A program made the translations under genes and the position numbers. Shown in pieces: positions 54,719 to 63,859 of a stretch of 64,000 bases of DNA; within the stretch, counting starts at the first letter, position 1; the number at the start of each line of letters is the position of its first letter. The notes under the pieces were generated by a model, which saw only the letters and a list, made by a program, of their open reading frames with translations, did not search any database and was not told the origin of the DNA. This DNA is from Candidatus Acidiferrales bacterium (GTDB taxonomy: Bacteria > Acidobacteriota > Terriglobia > Acidiferrales > UBA7541), in NCBI GenBank assembly GCA_035934015.1, contig DASYYH010000028.1, forward strand, positions 26,768 through 90,767. Reading direction: 5' to 3'.

Positions 54719-56106
54719 CAACGTTTCTGTTCCATGAGGCCTGCGATAGTGTCCATCAAATCAAATTTGGTGAGGATTTCGAATTTGCCGTTGGACATCT
54801 CGACGAAAACGGCCGGGCCGGAATGGCTGAGCAGATGCGTCACGCGCTCGACGGGAGCGTCGCTCGGAACGCGCGGAAGCGCTTCGCCCATCACTTCGCG
54901 GATGACGAGCTTGCGCAGATCTTTGCCCTGCAGCGCGAGATTGAGAATTTGATCTTCGTAAATCGTGCCGATGGGATTTTCCTCTTCGAAGACAGGAAGC
55001 TGCGAAATGTCCTGCTGCTGCATGGTGTGCAGGGCGTGGAAAACGGTCTGATAGGGGCGCGCGACGATGAGTTCGCGATGCTTGCCGTTTTGATGCTTGA
55101 AGCGGACGACGTCGGCGGCGCAGAGCGGGACTTCTGATTCGACGTAGCCGTGCTCGCGCATCCAACTGTCGTTAAAAACCTTGCTGAGATAGCGCATGCC
55201 GGTATCGGGAAGGAACGCGACGACGACATCGCCCTTTTTGCATTCGCGCGCGAGGCGCAAAGCGCCGGAGATGCAACTGCCGCCAGAACCGCCGGTGAAA
55301 ATGCCTTCGGATTTGGCGAGGCGGCGCGCCCAGACGAAGGATTCTTCGTCGGTGACTTGCAGAATGTCGTCGAGAACTTTGAAATTCATCGTGGACGGGA
55401 AAATATCTTCGCCGATGCCTTCGACGACGTAGGTTTGCGCCTTGCCGACTTTGCCGGTCTTGAAAAATTCGTAGTAGAGCGAGCCGATGGGATCGACGCC
55501 GATGATTTTCACGGCGGGATTTTTTTCCTTGAGGAAGCGCCCGACGCCGCTGATTGTTCCGCCGGTGCCCATGCCGCAGACAAAGTGCGTGATTTTGCCG
55601 TCGGTGTCCTTCCAGATCTCCGGGCCGGTGGTGTTGTAATGGGCTTCGGGGTTCATGGGATTTTCGTATTGATTGGGATAAAACGAATTCGGGATTTCGC
55701 GCGCGAGTTTCTTGGCGACGGAATAGTAGCTGCGCGGATCTTCAGGCTCGACGGCCGTGGGGCAGACGATGACTTCAGCGCCGAAGGCCTTGAGCAGATC
55801 GATTTTTTCGCGCGACTGCTTGTCCGTGATGGTGAAAACGACTTTATAGCCGCGCACGGCGGCGACGAGCGCGAGACCCATGCCGGTGTTGCCTGAAGTG
55901 CCTTCGATGATCGTCCCGCCGGGTTTGAGCAGGCCTTTGCGTTCGGCTTCGTCAATCATCCAGACGCCGATGCGGTCTTTCACCGAGCCGCCGGGATTGA
56001 GATAATCGGCTTTCACGTAGACTTCGGCGTGGATATCCTTGGTCAGGCGATGAAGGCGAATGAGCGGCGTATTGCCGATGGCTTCGAGAATGTTTTTGCA
56101 AAGCAT
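54718..56106 (-). CDS. cbs: Cystathionine beta-synthase with C-terminal CBS pair
   Basis: A 462-residue PLP enzyme of transsulfuration, joining homocysteine and serine. The PLP lysine is Lys43 in NPGGSVKDR. The phosphate loop is SGNTG (71-75), and GTGGTISGVGRFLKE is intact. A pair of CBS domains occupies about 335-460 (PYQTVFHALHTMQQQDISQLPVFEE). A cysteine synthase is the main alternative, but the tail domains favour Cbs. ATG 56106 starts at the family position though no strong SD is seen. The last nine codons are duplicated at 54100-54126. Confidence 0.92.
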   Translation of the reverse strand: MLCKNILEAIGNTPLIRLHRLTKDIHAEVYVKADYLNPGGSVKDRIGVWMIDEAERKGLLKPGGTIIEGTSGNTGMGLALVAAVRGYKVVFTITDKQSREKIDLLKAFGAEVIVCPTAVEPEDPRSYYSVAKKLAREIPNSFYPNQYENPMNPEAHYNTTGPEIWKDTDGKITHFVCGMGTGGTISGVGRFLKEKNPAVKIIGVDPIGSLYYEFFKTGKVGKAQTYVVEGIGEDIFPSTMNFKVLDDILQVTDEESFVWARRLAKSEGIFTGGSGGSCISGALRLARECKKGDVVVAFLPDTGMRYLSKVFNDSWMREHGYVESEVPLCAADVVRFKHQNGKHRELIVARPYQTVFHALHTMQQQDISQLPVFEEENPIGTIYEDQILNLALQGKDLRKLVIREVMGEALPRVPSDAPVERVTHLLSHSGPAVFVEMSNGKFEILTKFDLMDTIAGLMEQKR

Positions 56107-56245
56107 GTTGAAGCAGCGACCTCGATTTGAGCTATGAGTGCTACAGATAAGGTTACGGACTTTGCGATGCGAAGTCCAGCGGAGCTGAGCGACGAGTTCT
56201 TGCAGAAAAATTGCTGAATCAAGGGTGGGAGAAAGGGAGAAACAA

Positions 56246-56641
56246 GTGAAACGGAAGAATATTTCGAGCGGGGCGCCGTGGGAGCCGATTGTGGGATATT
56301 CGCGCGCGGTGAAGGTGGGCGCGCAGATATGGGTGTCGGGAACGACGGCGACGAATGCGAAGGGCGAAATTGTGGGCAAGGGCGATGCGTACGCGCAGAC
56401 GGTGCAGACTCTGAAGAACATCCAATCGGCGCTCGAAAAAGCAGGCGCAAAGATGGAGCATGTCGTACGCACGCGAATTTTCGTCAGGAATATCCAGGAG
56501 TGGGAGAAGATCGGCCGCGCGCACGGAGAAGTATTTGGGAAAATCCGGCCGGCATGCGCGATGGTGGAAGTCTCGGGACTCGTTTCGCCAGACATGCTGG
56601 TGGAAATCGAAGCGGATGCGGTGATCACAAGCGGAAAGTGA
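56246..56641 (+). CDS. RidA-family enamine/imine deaminase
   Basis: A 131-residue RidA/YjgF protein that hydrolyses reactive enamines from PLP enzymes. GTG 56246 is chosen because AGGGAG lies six bases upstream. Signatures include [28 protein letters not shown] and [12 protein letters not shown] with the substrate Arg, and the final glutamate of LVEIEADA. It is divergent from cbs, a PLP enzyme, which fits its damage-control role. Confidence 0.9.
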   Translation: MKRKNISSGAPWEPIVGYSRAVKVGAQIWVSGTTATNAKGEIVGKGDAYAQTVQTLKNIQSALEKAGAKMEHVVRTRIFVRNIQEWEKIGRAHGEVFGKIRPACAMVEVSGLVSPDMLVEIEADAVITSGK

Positions 56642-56794
56642 ATTGGTCGACAGAAAATTTAGACGGAGCCACCGAAATGAGCATGGGATGAGCGAAATCG
56701 TACTCCGGCGCAGAGGTCGCTGAGCTTAACGATTGAGAACGGTGCCGCGCGGGACCCGCGCCGCGCTGTGCGGATGCGCTACAATGAAAATGAA

Positions 56795-59149
56795 ATGGGC
56801 GATCCGCCACAGGGAAGAATCCTCCTCGAAGGAGGAAAGGCATTTAGCCGCATCGCGCTGATCATTCTGGTTCTCTGCTCGATTGCGTTCGGCGCGGCCA
56901 CGGGGCTTCTGTTCGCTTACAGCAGCGATCTGCCGCAAATTCAGGAGCTGGAAAATTATCATCCCGACGTCGTCACGGAACTTTACGCCGACGATGGCAC
57001 GCCGATTGGAAGCTTTGCGCTACAGCGGCGCATCCTGCTGACCTACGACCAGATTCCTCAGATTCTTCGCGACGCAATCATTTCCACCGAAGACCGGCAC
57101 TTCATGCAGCACTGGGGCGTGGATTTTCCGCGCGTGGCGGAAGCCGCATGGAAAAATCTGATTACGGGAAGAAGAGCCGAAGGCGCGAGCACGCTGACGA
57201 TGCAACTCGCGCGCGTGCTGTTTCTCTCGCCCGAAAAAAAATTCAGCCGCAAGGTCGAAGAGACGATGCTGGCGATTCAGATCGAGCGCCATTACACGAA
57301 ACAGCAGATTTTTACGATGTACTGCAACCAGATTTACCTCGGAGCGGGAAATTATGGGTTCGAGGCAGCCTCGGAATTTTATTTCGATAAGCCCGTGGGG
57401 CAATTAACGCTGCCCGAGGCGGCGACGCTGGCCGCGATTATTCGCGGGCCATTTTATTCACCGGTCCTGCATCCTGATCGCGCGCTGGCGCGGCGCAATC
57501 TGGTGCTGGATTTAATGGCTGCGAACGACAAGATCACTCGCGCGCAGGCCAAGGAAGCGCAACAGGCGCCGCTGGGCCTGCAATTGACGTATTCGCAGAA
57601 CAACAATCTGGCACCGTATTTCGTCGAAGAAATTCGGCAGAAGCTTGAGCAGGAATTCGGTTCGGAAGCCGTGCATCAGGAAGGCCTGCGCGTCTATACG
57701 ACACTGAACGCGAAAATGCAACGGGATGCGGTGCAGGCTGTGCGCGACGGGCTGCATGCGTATGACCGGCGTCACGGCTGGCGCGGCAACCTGCCGAATA
57801 TTTTTCAGCAGCATCTTGGCACGCTGCGCAGCTATGAATCGCCGGGATGGCGCGAACCGATTCAAGCAGGAGATTACGTCACGGGATTGATCACCGCAGT
57901 GGACGCGAACGCGGCAGTGGCGAAAATTGGAGACTATCGCGCGGTAATTACCGCTCCGGACTTTGCATGGACGGAAGCGAAATCGCCGCGCGATTTGCTG
58001 CACGTTGGCGATCTGGCCAATCTCCACATCGAAAGCTTGAACGGGGCGACGGCAAAAGTCGAACTGGAACAGATTCCCGCGGCGCAAGCTTCGCTAATCA
58101 CTATCGACAACGCCACGGGCGAAATCAAGGCCATGGTCGGCGGGTACAGCTTCGAGCTATCCAAATACAATCGCGCCACGCAGGCGATGCGGCAGACGGG
58201 AAGCTCGTTCAAAGTTTACGTTTATGCGACGGCCTTGGAGCAGGGTATGTCGCCGTTTGACGTCGTTTTGGACGAGCCAGTGTCCTACACGAGCGGCGAC
58301 CAGATCTACACGCCACGGAACTACGATGACACGTTCGAAGGACGCATCACGCTGCGCCGCGCGCTGGCGGACTCACGCAACGTGCCCGCCGTGAGAATCC
58401 TGGACAAAGTCGGAATTCAAAATGCGATCGACACGGCGCGGCGATGCGGCCTTACGAGTCCATTGCCGCCGTATTTGCCGCTGGCGCTCGGCGCGGCGGA
58501 TTTGACGCTGCTCGAGCACACTTCGGGGTTCTCGGTGTTTCCAGACGACGGTGTGCACATCCAGCCGCATATGATTCGCCGGGTGACGTCATACGACGGC
58601 GCGATTCTGGAAGAAGCACGGCCGAAAGTGACCGACGCGATTCCGCCGACGGTTGCGCGGACGATGGTGGCGATGCTCGAAGATGTCGTCCACTTTGGGA
58701 CGGGCGTGCGCGCGCAGGCGCTGGACAGGCCTTCGGCCGGAAAGACCGGCACGACGAACGATTTCACGGACGCGTGGTACATCGGATTCACGCCGCAGAT
58801 TACTACGGGCGTTTGGGTCGGATATGACGATCCGAAAACTTCGCTGGGCCCAAAGGAAACCGGAGCACGAGCGGCGCTGCCCATTTGGCTGGAGTTCATG
58901 CAGCAGGCGAGCAAGGGAATGCCGGTCGAAAATTTTGCCAACGTGGAGTCGCTCGAAGACCTCGCAAAGACTCAGCATGAGGAAGTGGACGTGCCGGATA
59001 CGGCACCGCCCGCGGATTTGAGCGAACAAGGCGAAGCTCCAAAAGAGCCTGCGCAACCACCTAAGCCGAAGCCTGGCGGACCCGACGCGACAGGGAAGCC
59101 GCCGATCACGCCGGGCGCGCCTTCCATTTACGGCGCGGCGAACCGTTGA
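56795..59149 (+). CDS. mrcA: Penicillin-binding protein 1A
   Basis: A 784-residue bifunctional peptidoglycan synthase. One anchor helix lies at about 20-41. The GT51 glycosyltransferase domain has the catalytic Glu99 in AIISTEDRHFMQHWG and EGASTLTMQLAR. The transpeptidase domain has Ser470-Ser-Phe-Lys473 (TGSSFK), ADSRNVPA and SAGKTGTTNDF. A Pro-rich tail ends at stop 59149. ATG 56795 is one option; ATG 56774 and GTG 56768 are in frame too, and no SD decides. A coding-like, Pro/Lys-rich stretch continues in another frame to 59247. Confidence 0.93.
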   Translation: MGDPPQGRILLEGGKAFSRIALIILVLCSIAFGAATGLLFAYSSDLPQIQELENYHPDVVTELYADDGTPIGSFALQRRILLTYDQIPQILRDAIISTEDRHFMQHWGVDFPRVAEAAWKNLITGRRAEGASTLTMQLARVLFLSPEKKFSRKVEETMLAIQIERHYTKQQIFTMYCNQIYLGAGNYGFEAASEFYFDKPVGQLTLPEAATLAAIIRGPFYSPVLHPDRALARRNLVLDLMAANDKITRAQAKEAQQAPLGLQLTYSQNNNLAPYFVEEIRQKLEQEFGSEAVHQEGLRVYTTLNAKMQRDAVQAVRDGLHAYDRRHGWRGNLPNIFQQHLGTLRSYESPGWREPIQAGDYVTGLITAVDANAAVAKIGDYRAVITAPDFAWTEAKSPRDLLHVGDLANLHIESLNGATAKVELEQIPAAQASLITIDNATGEIKAMVGGYSFELSKYNRATQAMRQTGSSFKVYVYATALEQGMSPFDVVLDEPVSYTSGDQIYTPRNYDDTFEGRITLRRALADSRNVPAVRILDKVGIQNAIDTARRCGLTSPLPPYLPLALGAADLTLLEHTSGFSVFPDDGVHIQPHMIRRVTSYDGAILEEARPKVTDAIPPTVARTMVAMLEDVVHFGTGVRAQALDRPSAGKTGTTNDFTDAWYIGFTPQITTGVWVGYDDPKTSLGPKETGARAALPIWLEFMQQASKGMPVENFANVESLEDLAKTQHEEVDVPDTAPPADLSEQGEAPKEPAQPPKPKPGGPDATGKPPITPGAPSIYGAANR

Positions 59150-59326
59150 TTTTTCGTAAGTCGCCTGTGAAGCCGGTGCCGACATCGGCTCCCAATCAGC
59201 CGGTGAAGGCGGCAAGCAAGCCCAACACGGCGCCAGCAGTTCATTAAACAAATTGGTCGTCAAGTGCGTATTCTCTTTCAAGGACCGTTATGCAGAGGGC
59301 TGGCCGAAGTCTTCGGAGGAGGTAAA

Positions 59327-59692
59327 ATGGGGCGAGAGCGTGCACTGAAGATTGCCCTGGTGCTGATTGGATTGCTCTTTGTGGCAGGCGTCTACCCACT
59401 GCTCTTGTTGTTCAAACACGAGGCAGCGCTGGCGATGATGCTCAGCCTTTATGTGACCCTTGGCGTTTTCTTGCTTTTCGCGGTTCGGAATCCATCAGCC
59501 AATCGCAGCTTGATTGCATTTACGGCATGGTCGAGCTTTGTGCATGCCGCGGTCATGGGAGTACAGGCGCTGCGAGGCTTTGTTGAGTATGGTGAGCTGT
59601 GGGGCGTTCTCGCCTTGATTATCATCGGAGTTATTCTGATTGCCCTCGCGCCAGCAAAGTCGGCGGGATCCGAATCAGCAGCGGCGGCCTGA
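59327..59692 (+). CDS. Small four-helix membrane protein
   Basis: A 121-residue protein with four predicted transmembrane helices (about 8-28, 35-53, 62-82 and 90-108). ATG 59327 is chosen since GGAGGAGG precedes it. The N-terminus is GRERALKIALVLIGLLFV. Not recognised beyond a general likeness to small uncharacterised membrane proteins. It is convergent with thiL. Confidence 0.75.
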   Translation: MGRERALKIALVLIGLLFVAGVYPLLLLFKHEAALAMMLSLYVTLGVFLLFAVRNPSANRSLIAFTAWSSFVHAAVMGVQALRGFVEYGELWGVLALIIIGVILIALAPAKSAGSESAAAA

Positions 59693-59719
59693 CCGAAGCT
59701 GGCTTCGTGCCTGCAAGCT

Positions 59720-60730
59720 TCAGAACGGCTGCCAGCCTCCTGGTTCCAGTAACGATTGAGTGCCGTCAGCGCGAATGAGCCTCAGTTTTGTGTCCCGAGT
59801 GACTTCGCCTATTTTGGTGATTTGCTGCATAGCTGCAAGACGGCGAAGGCGCGAAAGCGATTTCGGCGGGACGGTGAAGAGCAAGCCATAATCGTCACCG
59901 CCGTGAAGCGCCAGCTCAAGCGGAGTGAGGCTCGTACGTTTCAACAGTTGGGGAACTCTCACAGTGGGGATTTGCGGAGCCCAAAGCCGGGCGCCGACTC
60001 CGCTTGCCGCACAGAGACGGGCCAGATCGGTCGAAAGCCCGTCAGAGATATCCATCATGGCGCTGGGTATGCTGTCACGGGCCAACGATTCGGCGAGGTC
60101 CAGCGGAATGCGCGGGTAGAAATGCGGACGCAGATGCTTTTTCAGCGAAGGCCGGCGAGACAAGCCGCGAAGGACGATTTCGAGGCCCAACTGTGCGGCA
60201 CCGAGCCGTCCACTGACGTAGAGGAGATCGCCGGGACGTGCTCCAGCCCGAGTGACGGCCTTACCGTGCGCGATTTCTCCCAGCACGGTGATGCTGATTG
60301 CCACGCGCTGCGTTTTCGAAATGTCGCCGCCAACAAGACGAATTCGCGATTCCCGAGCCGCGCGAGCCATTCCGCGGGCAAATCGGGCGAGCCAGTCGTG
60401 CGTCTTTTGGGATGGGAGCGCGAGCGCAAGCAGGAAGTAGCGCGGACGCGCGCCCATGGCCGCGAGATCGCTCACCGCGCGCGCAAGGGACTTGTACCCG
60501 ATCGACTCAGGTGGATGAACGCTATCGAGGAAGTGGATACCCTCGAGGGATGAATCACAGCTCAAGACCCAATCGGTCTTTCCTGAGGGGCGCAGTACCG
60601 CTGCGTCATCGCCGATTCCCAAAGGGATGCCAGACTGTCCATGGCGTTCCAAAATGGAAGGAACCGCGCGTGTAAGTCTTTTAATTAGCGTGTTTTCCCT
60701 GTCCTTCAGGCCAGTTGAAATGGGGCTCAT
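59720..60730 (-). CDS. thiL: Thiamine-monophosphate kinase
   Basis: A 336-residue enzyme that phosphorylates thiamine monophosphate to the diphosphate. It starts SPISTGLKDRENTLIKRL, which gives the usual length; a 43-residue longer frame upstream does not match the family. Metal and nucleotide motifs are GIGDDAAVLRPSG, SCDSSLEGIHF, KSLARAVSDLAAMGARP, VGGDIS and MDISDGLSTDLARL. No other thiamine genes lie nearby. Confidence 0.93.
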   Translation of the reverse strand: MSPISTGLKDRENTLIKRLTRAVPSILERHGQSGIPLGIGDDAAVLRPSGKTDWVLSCDSSLEGIHFLDSVHPPESIGYKSLARAVSDLAAMGARPRYFLLALALPSQKTHDWLARFARGMARAARESRIRLVGGDISKTQRVAISITVLGEIAHGKAVTRAGARPGDLLYVSGRLGAAQLGLEIVLRGLSRRPSLKKHLRPHFYPRIPLDLAESLARDSIPSAMMDISDGLSTDLARLCAASGVGARLWAPQIPTVRVPQLLKRTSLTPLELALHGGDDYGLLFTVPPKSLSRLRRLAAMQQITKIGEVTRDTKLRLIRADGTQSLLEPGGWQPF

Positions 60731-60989
60731 GGCGCGTTGTATAATTCTATCCAGTGGCACGATTGTGCCCACCGGATTATAGAGGTGATTCGGTGGATAA
60801 AGCGAGCGGCCTGTCTCAAAGAGAGAGAATTTTCGGTTGACTCTCGAGGGGTAGCACAATTATAGTCGGGCCGGGTTTCGAACCAAGTCTCGCGGTTCAA
60901 ACGCTTTTGAGCATGCGCAGACCGTTATGAGGGGCCAGCGGTCATCCAGTCCAGCGCAGAGAGCAGCTCAGGACTTTTAAACTCAAGCC

Positions 60990-61898
60990 ATGAGAAGGAA
61001 ACATTACACATTTTTTATTGCTTCCACGGACTCCGGAAAGATGCGGCGTCTGCAGATACCGCACTATGTTCTGCACTTCCTGGGGATTCTTGCAGTTGTC
61101 GGCGGGATTACAGTGCTTGTGGCTACGGCTTCGTATTCGCGGATGCTCTGGAAGGCGGCGGCATATAACTCACTGCAGCGCGACCAGGACAATCTGAAGG
61201 CTCAGTATCATCAGTTGCAGACGCAGGTGAAGGACGCGAACCAGAGACTGAATTCCTTACAATCCCTTGCGAGCCAGGTTGCCGTAGCCTACGGTTTGGC
61301 GCCGGTCGCAGAGGTGCCGTTCGGGTCGAAGGACAGCTCAAGCCAATCGAATTCGGCATACGAACAGACACTCGACCAGTTCAATTTCCTCGAGCAGAAT
61401 GCAGCCGCCGTGGAGCTTGCCTCGACGGGCACCGTTCGTTTGCTTCCCGGAAACAACATTTTGAATGCGCCGTTTGTGCCTTCGCTGTGGCCGGTGATGG
61501 GCAGAATCACGAGCCGCTTCGGCGAACGGCTGGATCCGTTCGACGGCGAGGGTGAATTTCACACGGGCTTGGACATCGCGTCGCACTATGGCGATGACGT
61601 GCGGGCGGCGGCGGATGGCGTGGTGGTTTGGACAGGGGATCGGGAAGGGTATGGCCGAGTCGTAATTGTTGATCACGGGTTTGGAATCACGACATGGTAC
61701 GCGCATCTTTCCGCGTATGTAGCGCAAGTCGGAATGCGCGTGAAGCGCGGCGACGTAATCGCGTATGAAGGCGATAGCGGCCATGCCACGGGACCACATC
61801 TGCATTTCGAGGTGCGCATCAACAACGCGCCAGTGAATCCGTGGCGCTATCTGCATCAAGCCGATGACGGTGGTGCGATTTCCGGCGGCGGTGACTGA
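60990..61898 (+). CDS. M23-family peptidoglycan endopeptidase, membrane-anchored
   Basis: A 302-residue LytM-type metallopeptidase. One anchor helix lies at about 28-49. A coiled coil follows (about 58-95, LKAQYHQLQTQVKDANQRLNSLQSL). The M23 domain (about 165-290) has the zinc ligands in FHTGLDIA and HLHFEVRI, with GYGRVVIVDHG and YAHLS between. It should cleave peptidoglycan cross-bridges or, as EnvC/NlpD relatives do, activate amidases; the intact ligands favour activity. Confidence 0.92.
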   Translation: MRRKHYTFFIASTDSGKMRRLQIPHYVLHFLGILAVVGGITVLVATASYSRMLWKAAAYNSLQRDQDNLKAQYHQLQTQVKDANQRLNSLQSLASQVAVAYGLAPVAEVPFGSKDSSSQSNSAYEQTLDQFNFLEQNAAAVELASTGTVRLLPGNNILNAPFVPSLWPVMGRITSRFGERLDPFDGEGEFHTGLDIASHYGDDVRAAADGVVVWTGDREGYGRVVIVDHGFGITTWYAHLSAYVAQVGMRVKRGDVIAYEGDSGHATGPHLHFEVRINNAPVNPWRYLHQADDGGAISGGGD

Positions 61899-61971
61899 AG
61901 CAAGCGGCGCCGGACATTTGAAATTTCTCTTCGAAGATTCCTCGCGATGTTTCTGACGGTGGGATTCCTTA

Positions 61972-63042
61972 CTATTTGAGTCTTGAATTAACTTCTTTGG
62001 AGGCGGAGTCGGCCGCGGCGTGCATCATTTCGGGCGTGATTTGGATGTGGAGGCGCACGAGATGACTATCGTGGGAAATGTCTGCGGCTTTGAGCAGCGC
62101 ATCGAGCGCGGGCCACTGCGGGCCGATCTCCTGCCGGGTGCGCGAATCAGCCAGAGCCATGCGGCCCATCAGCAGCAGGCCATTCAAAGTCGTGGAGAGC
62201 TTGAGAGCATCAACCGTAGAATCGCATTCGGCCGCGGCGGCGATTTTCAAATTTGCGCCGGCGGGCAATCCTGCGATCGAAATATTTTGAATGCTTTGGA
62301 GAATCTCAGCGAGCTGCGCGTCATGGGTTGCGTCAATGCCGAGCTGTCGGGAGAGATCTTGCGTTCGCGCCACGGCAAAAATCGGCGCCGCGGCAGTCTT
62401 GGCAATTCGCTGGGACATGGCAGGATCCAGGCGATTTGCATTTGGCTCGAGCATGTACGAGATCTCCGGACCGTCGGCGAGAGCGATTTCGTCCGGTGCG
62501 AGAAAGACAAAGCGCACCGTGCGGGAAGAGCCTTCCTCGCGAACCTCGAGGATTTTCGAGTCGCCCTGGTTTACCGCGTGGCCATGAGTTAGGGCGTATC
62601 GCTCAATCTTCCTTTCATCGAATTTTCCCTGCGCCACCGCGACAACGCTCGTAGGGGAATTCGCGGGCCACAAAGCCACGGCCACGCGATCGAGATCGCG
62701 CGAATAATCGAAGCCCGTGTCCTTGACGAATTGCGTGTACTCGGGATCCTGTGCGGCCGATGGGGCGAGGGAAGTAAGTTCATTGGCAAGGGGAGAGTCG
62801 CGCAGCGCGCCGACATTCGCAAATACGATGGCCGTGGCGCCGGGCGGTAATTGATGAACCAAGTCCACGGAAACACGGACGGCGGCGGCTGCCTTGCCCG
62901 TGGCGGTTGGACTGGGAGCAGCTAGGGAAGCGTCGCTGAGCGCCAGCGCGCGCTCTCTTCTTTCGCTGCGAAGGTATAAATAAGCAATTCCTGCCACAGC
63001 AAAGGCGAGAAGCACCAAAATGATTGTGAGGGCGCGTTTCAT
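61972..63042 (-). CDS. Membrane-anchored protein of unknown function
   Basis: A 356-residue protein with one N-terminal helix (about 5-24) and an extracytoplasmic remainder. It contains LPPGATAIVFANVGALRDSPL and GFDYSRDLDRVAVALWP, a pattern I associate with DUF3352-like exported proteins, but no named family can be given with confidence. It has a good promoter (63068-63096) and stands alone on its strand. Confidence 0.7.
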   Translation of the reverse strand: MKRALTIILVLLAFAVAGIAYLYLRSERRERALALSDASLAAPSPTATGKAAAAVRVSVDLVHQLPPGATAIVFANVGALRDSPLANELTSLAPSAAQDPEYTQFVKDTGFDYSRDLDRVAVALWPANSPTSVVAVAQGKFDERKIERYALTHGHAVNQGDSKILEVREEGSSRTVRFVFLAPDEIALADGPEISYMLEPNANRLDPAMSQRIAKTAAAPIFAVARTQDLSRQLGIDATHDAQLAEILQSIQNISIAGLPAGANLKIAAAAECDSTVDALKLSTTLNGLLLMGRMALADSRTRQEIGPQWPALDALLKAADISHDSHLVRLHIQITPEMMHAAADSASKEVNSRLK

Positions 63043-63067
63043 GCGGACGAGTATGGATTAATTTTGC

Positions 63068-63096
63068 AGTATAAAGTTGCCGGAGAATGGTGTAAA
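63068..63096 (-). promoter_or_regulatory. Sigma-70-type promoter of the gene at 61972-63042
   Basis: On the minus strand TTTACA (63096-63091) is followed after exactly 17 bases by TATACT (63073-63068). Both boxes match 5 of 6. The expected transcript start is about 20 bases before the ATG. Confidence 0.6.
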
Positions 63097-63160
63097 GTTG
63101 GATGGTAAGAAGAACATAAAATTCATAGTGGCAAGCGTCGTGCGCGGGTGTTCCCGGGCC

Positions 63161-63189
63161 TTGCAATTATATTGCCCATGTGATACCTT
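63161..63189 (+). promoter_or_regulatory. Probable promoter of the tRNA-tuf operon
   Basis: TTGCAA (63161-63166) and TACCTT (63184-63189) are 17 bases apart, with TG one base before the -10 box (extended -10). The transcript would begin about 10 bases before the first tRNA. Confidence 0.45.
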
Positions 63190-63205
63190 CGACAGGTTTG
63201 CTTCT

Positions 63206-63278
63206 GCTGGCGTAGCTCAGTTGGTAGAGCATCTGATTTGTAATCAGAGGGTCGGGGGTTCAAATCCCTCCGCCAGCT
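63206..63278 (+). tRNA. tRNA-Thr (UGU)
   Basis: Acceptor stem GCTGGCG/CGCCAGC, anticodon TGT at 63239-63241, GTTCAAAT T-loop. CCA is not encoded. It is the first of four tRNAs ahead of tuf. Confidence 0.93.
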
Positions 63279-63426
63279 GAGTTTTGAGGGATCGGAATTT
63301 TGGTTTTGGAAATCGGCGGATTCCTCGTATTACAAACGAACGGGCTGGTGTCTCTGGACACGAGCCCTTTCTGCGTTGCGAAGTTCTCCGGTCGGGACCA
63401 ACGGATCATGCGCCGTAGTTCTCGCG

Positions 63427-63515
63427 GGACGGGTGGGTGAGTGGCTAAAACCAGCAGACTGTAAATCTGCCGCTCCTTGCGGGCTACGGAGGTTCGAATC
63501 CTCCCCCGTCCACCA
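63427..63515 (+). tRNA. tRNA-Tyr (GUA)
   Basis: Acceptor stem GGACGGG/CCCGTCC, anticodon GTA at 63461-63463, long variable arm as in bacterial tRNA-Tyr, encoded CCA. Confidence 0.94.
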
Positions 63516-63642
63516 TACATGCTCGCCGGAGCGCGGAAGTGCGGAAGACAGGGAAACAGCTCGATCTCGAAAAATTTGGCGGATGGAAATCCAAGGAATC
63601 GTTGGCGGGGCAGCGCAGCGCAAAGCCAGCGAACGGGTGGAC

Positions 63643-63718
<76 letters not shown>

Positions 63719-63734
63719 GGATTGCAGTCAGGTG

Positions 63735-63809
63735 GCGGGGGTAACTCAGGGGTAGAGTCTCTGCCTTCCAAGCAGATGGTCGCGGGTTCGAATCCCGTCC
63801 CCCGCTCCA
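63735..63809 (+). tRNA. tRNA-Gly (UCC)
   Basis: Acceptor stem GCGGGGG/CCCCCGC, anticodon TCC at 63767-63769, encoded CCA. It lies about 50 bases before tuf. Confidence 0.94.
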
Positions 63810-63859
63810 TCACGACCGGCGCACTAGGCAGCAAAGAATTCGACTGAGGGTAGGAAACG

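Noticed and set aside
59693..59719. GAAGCT/AGCTTC hairpin between the small membrane protein gene and thiL as a bidirectional terminator
   Set aside because: No T-run on either side and several competing pairings.
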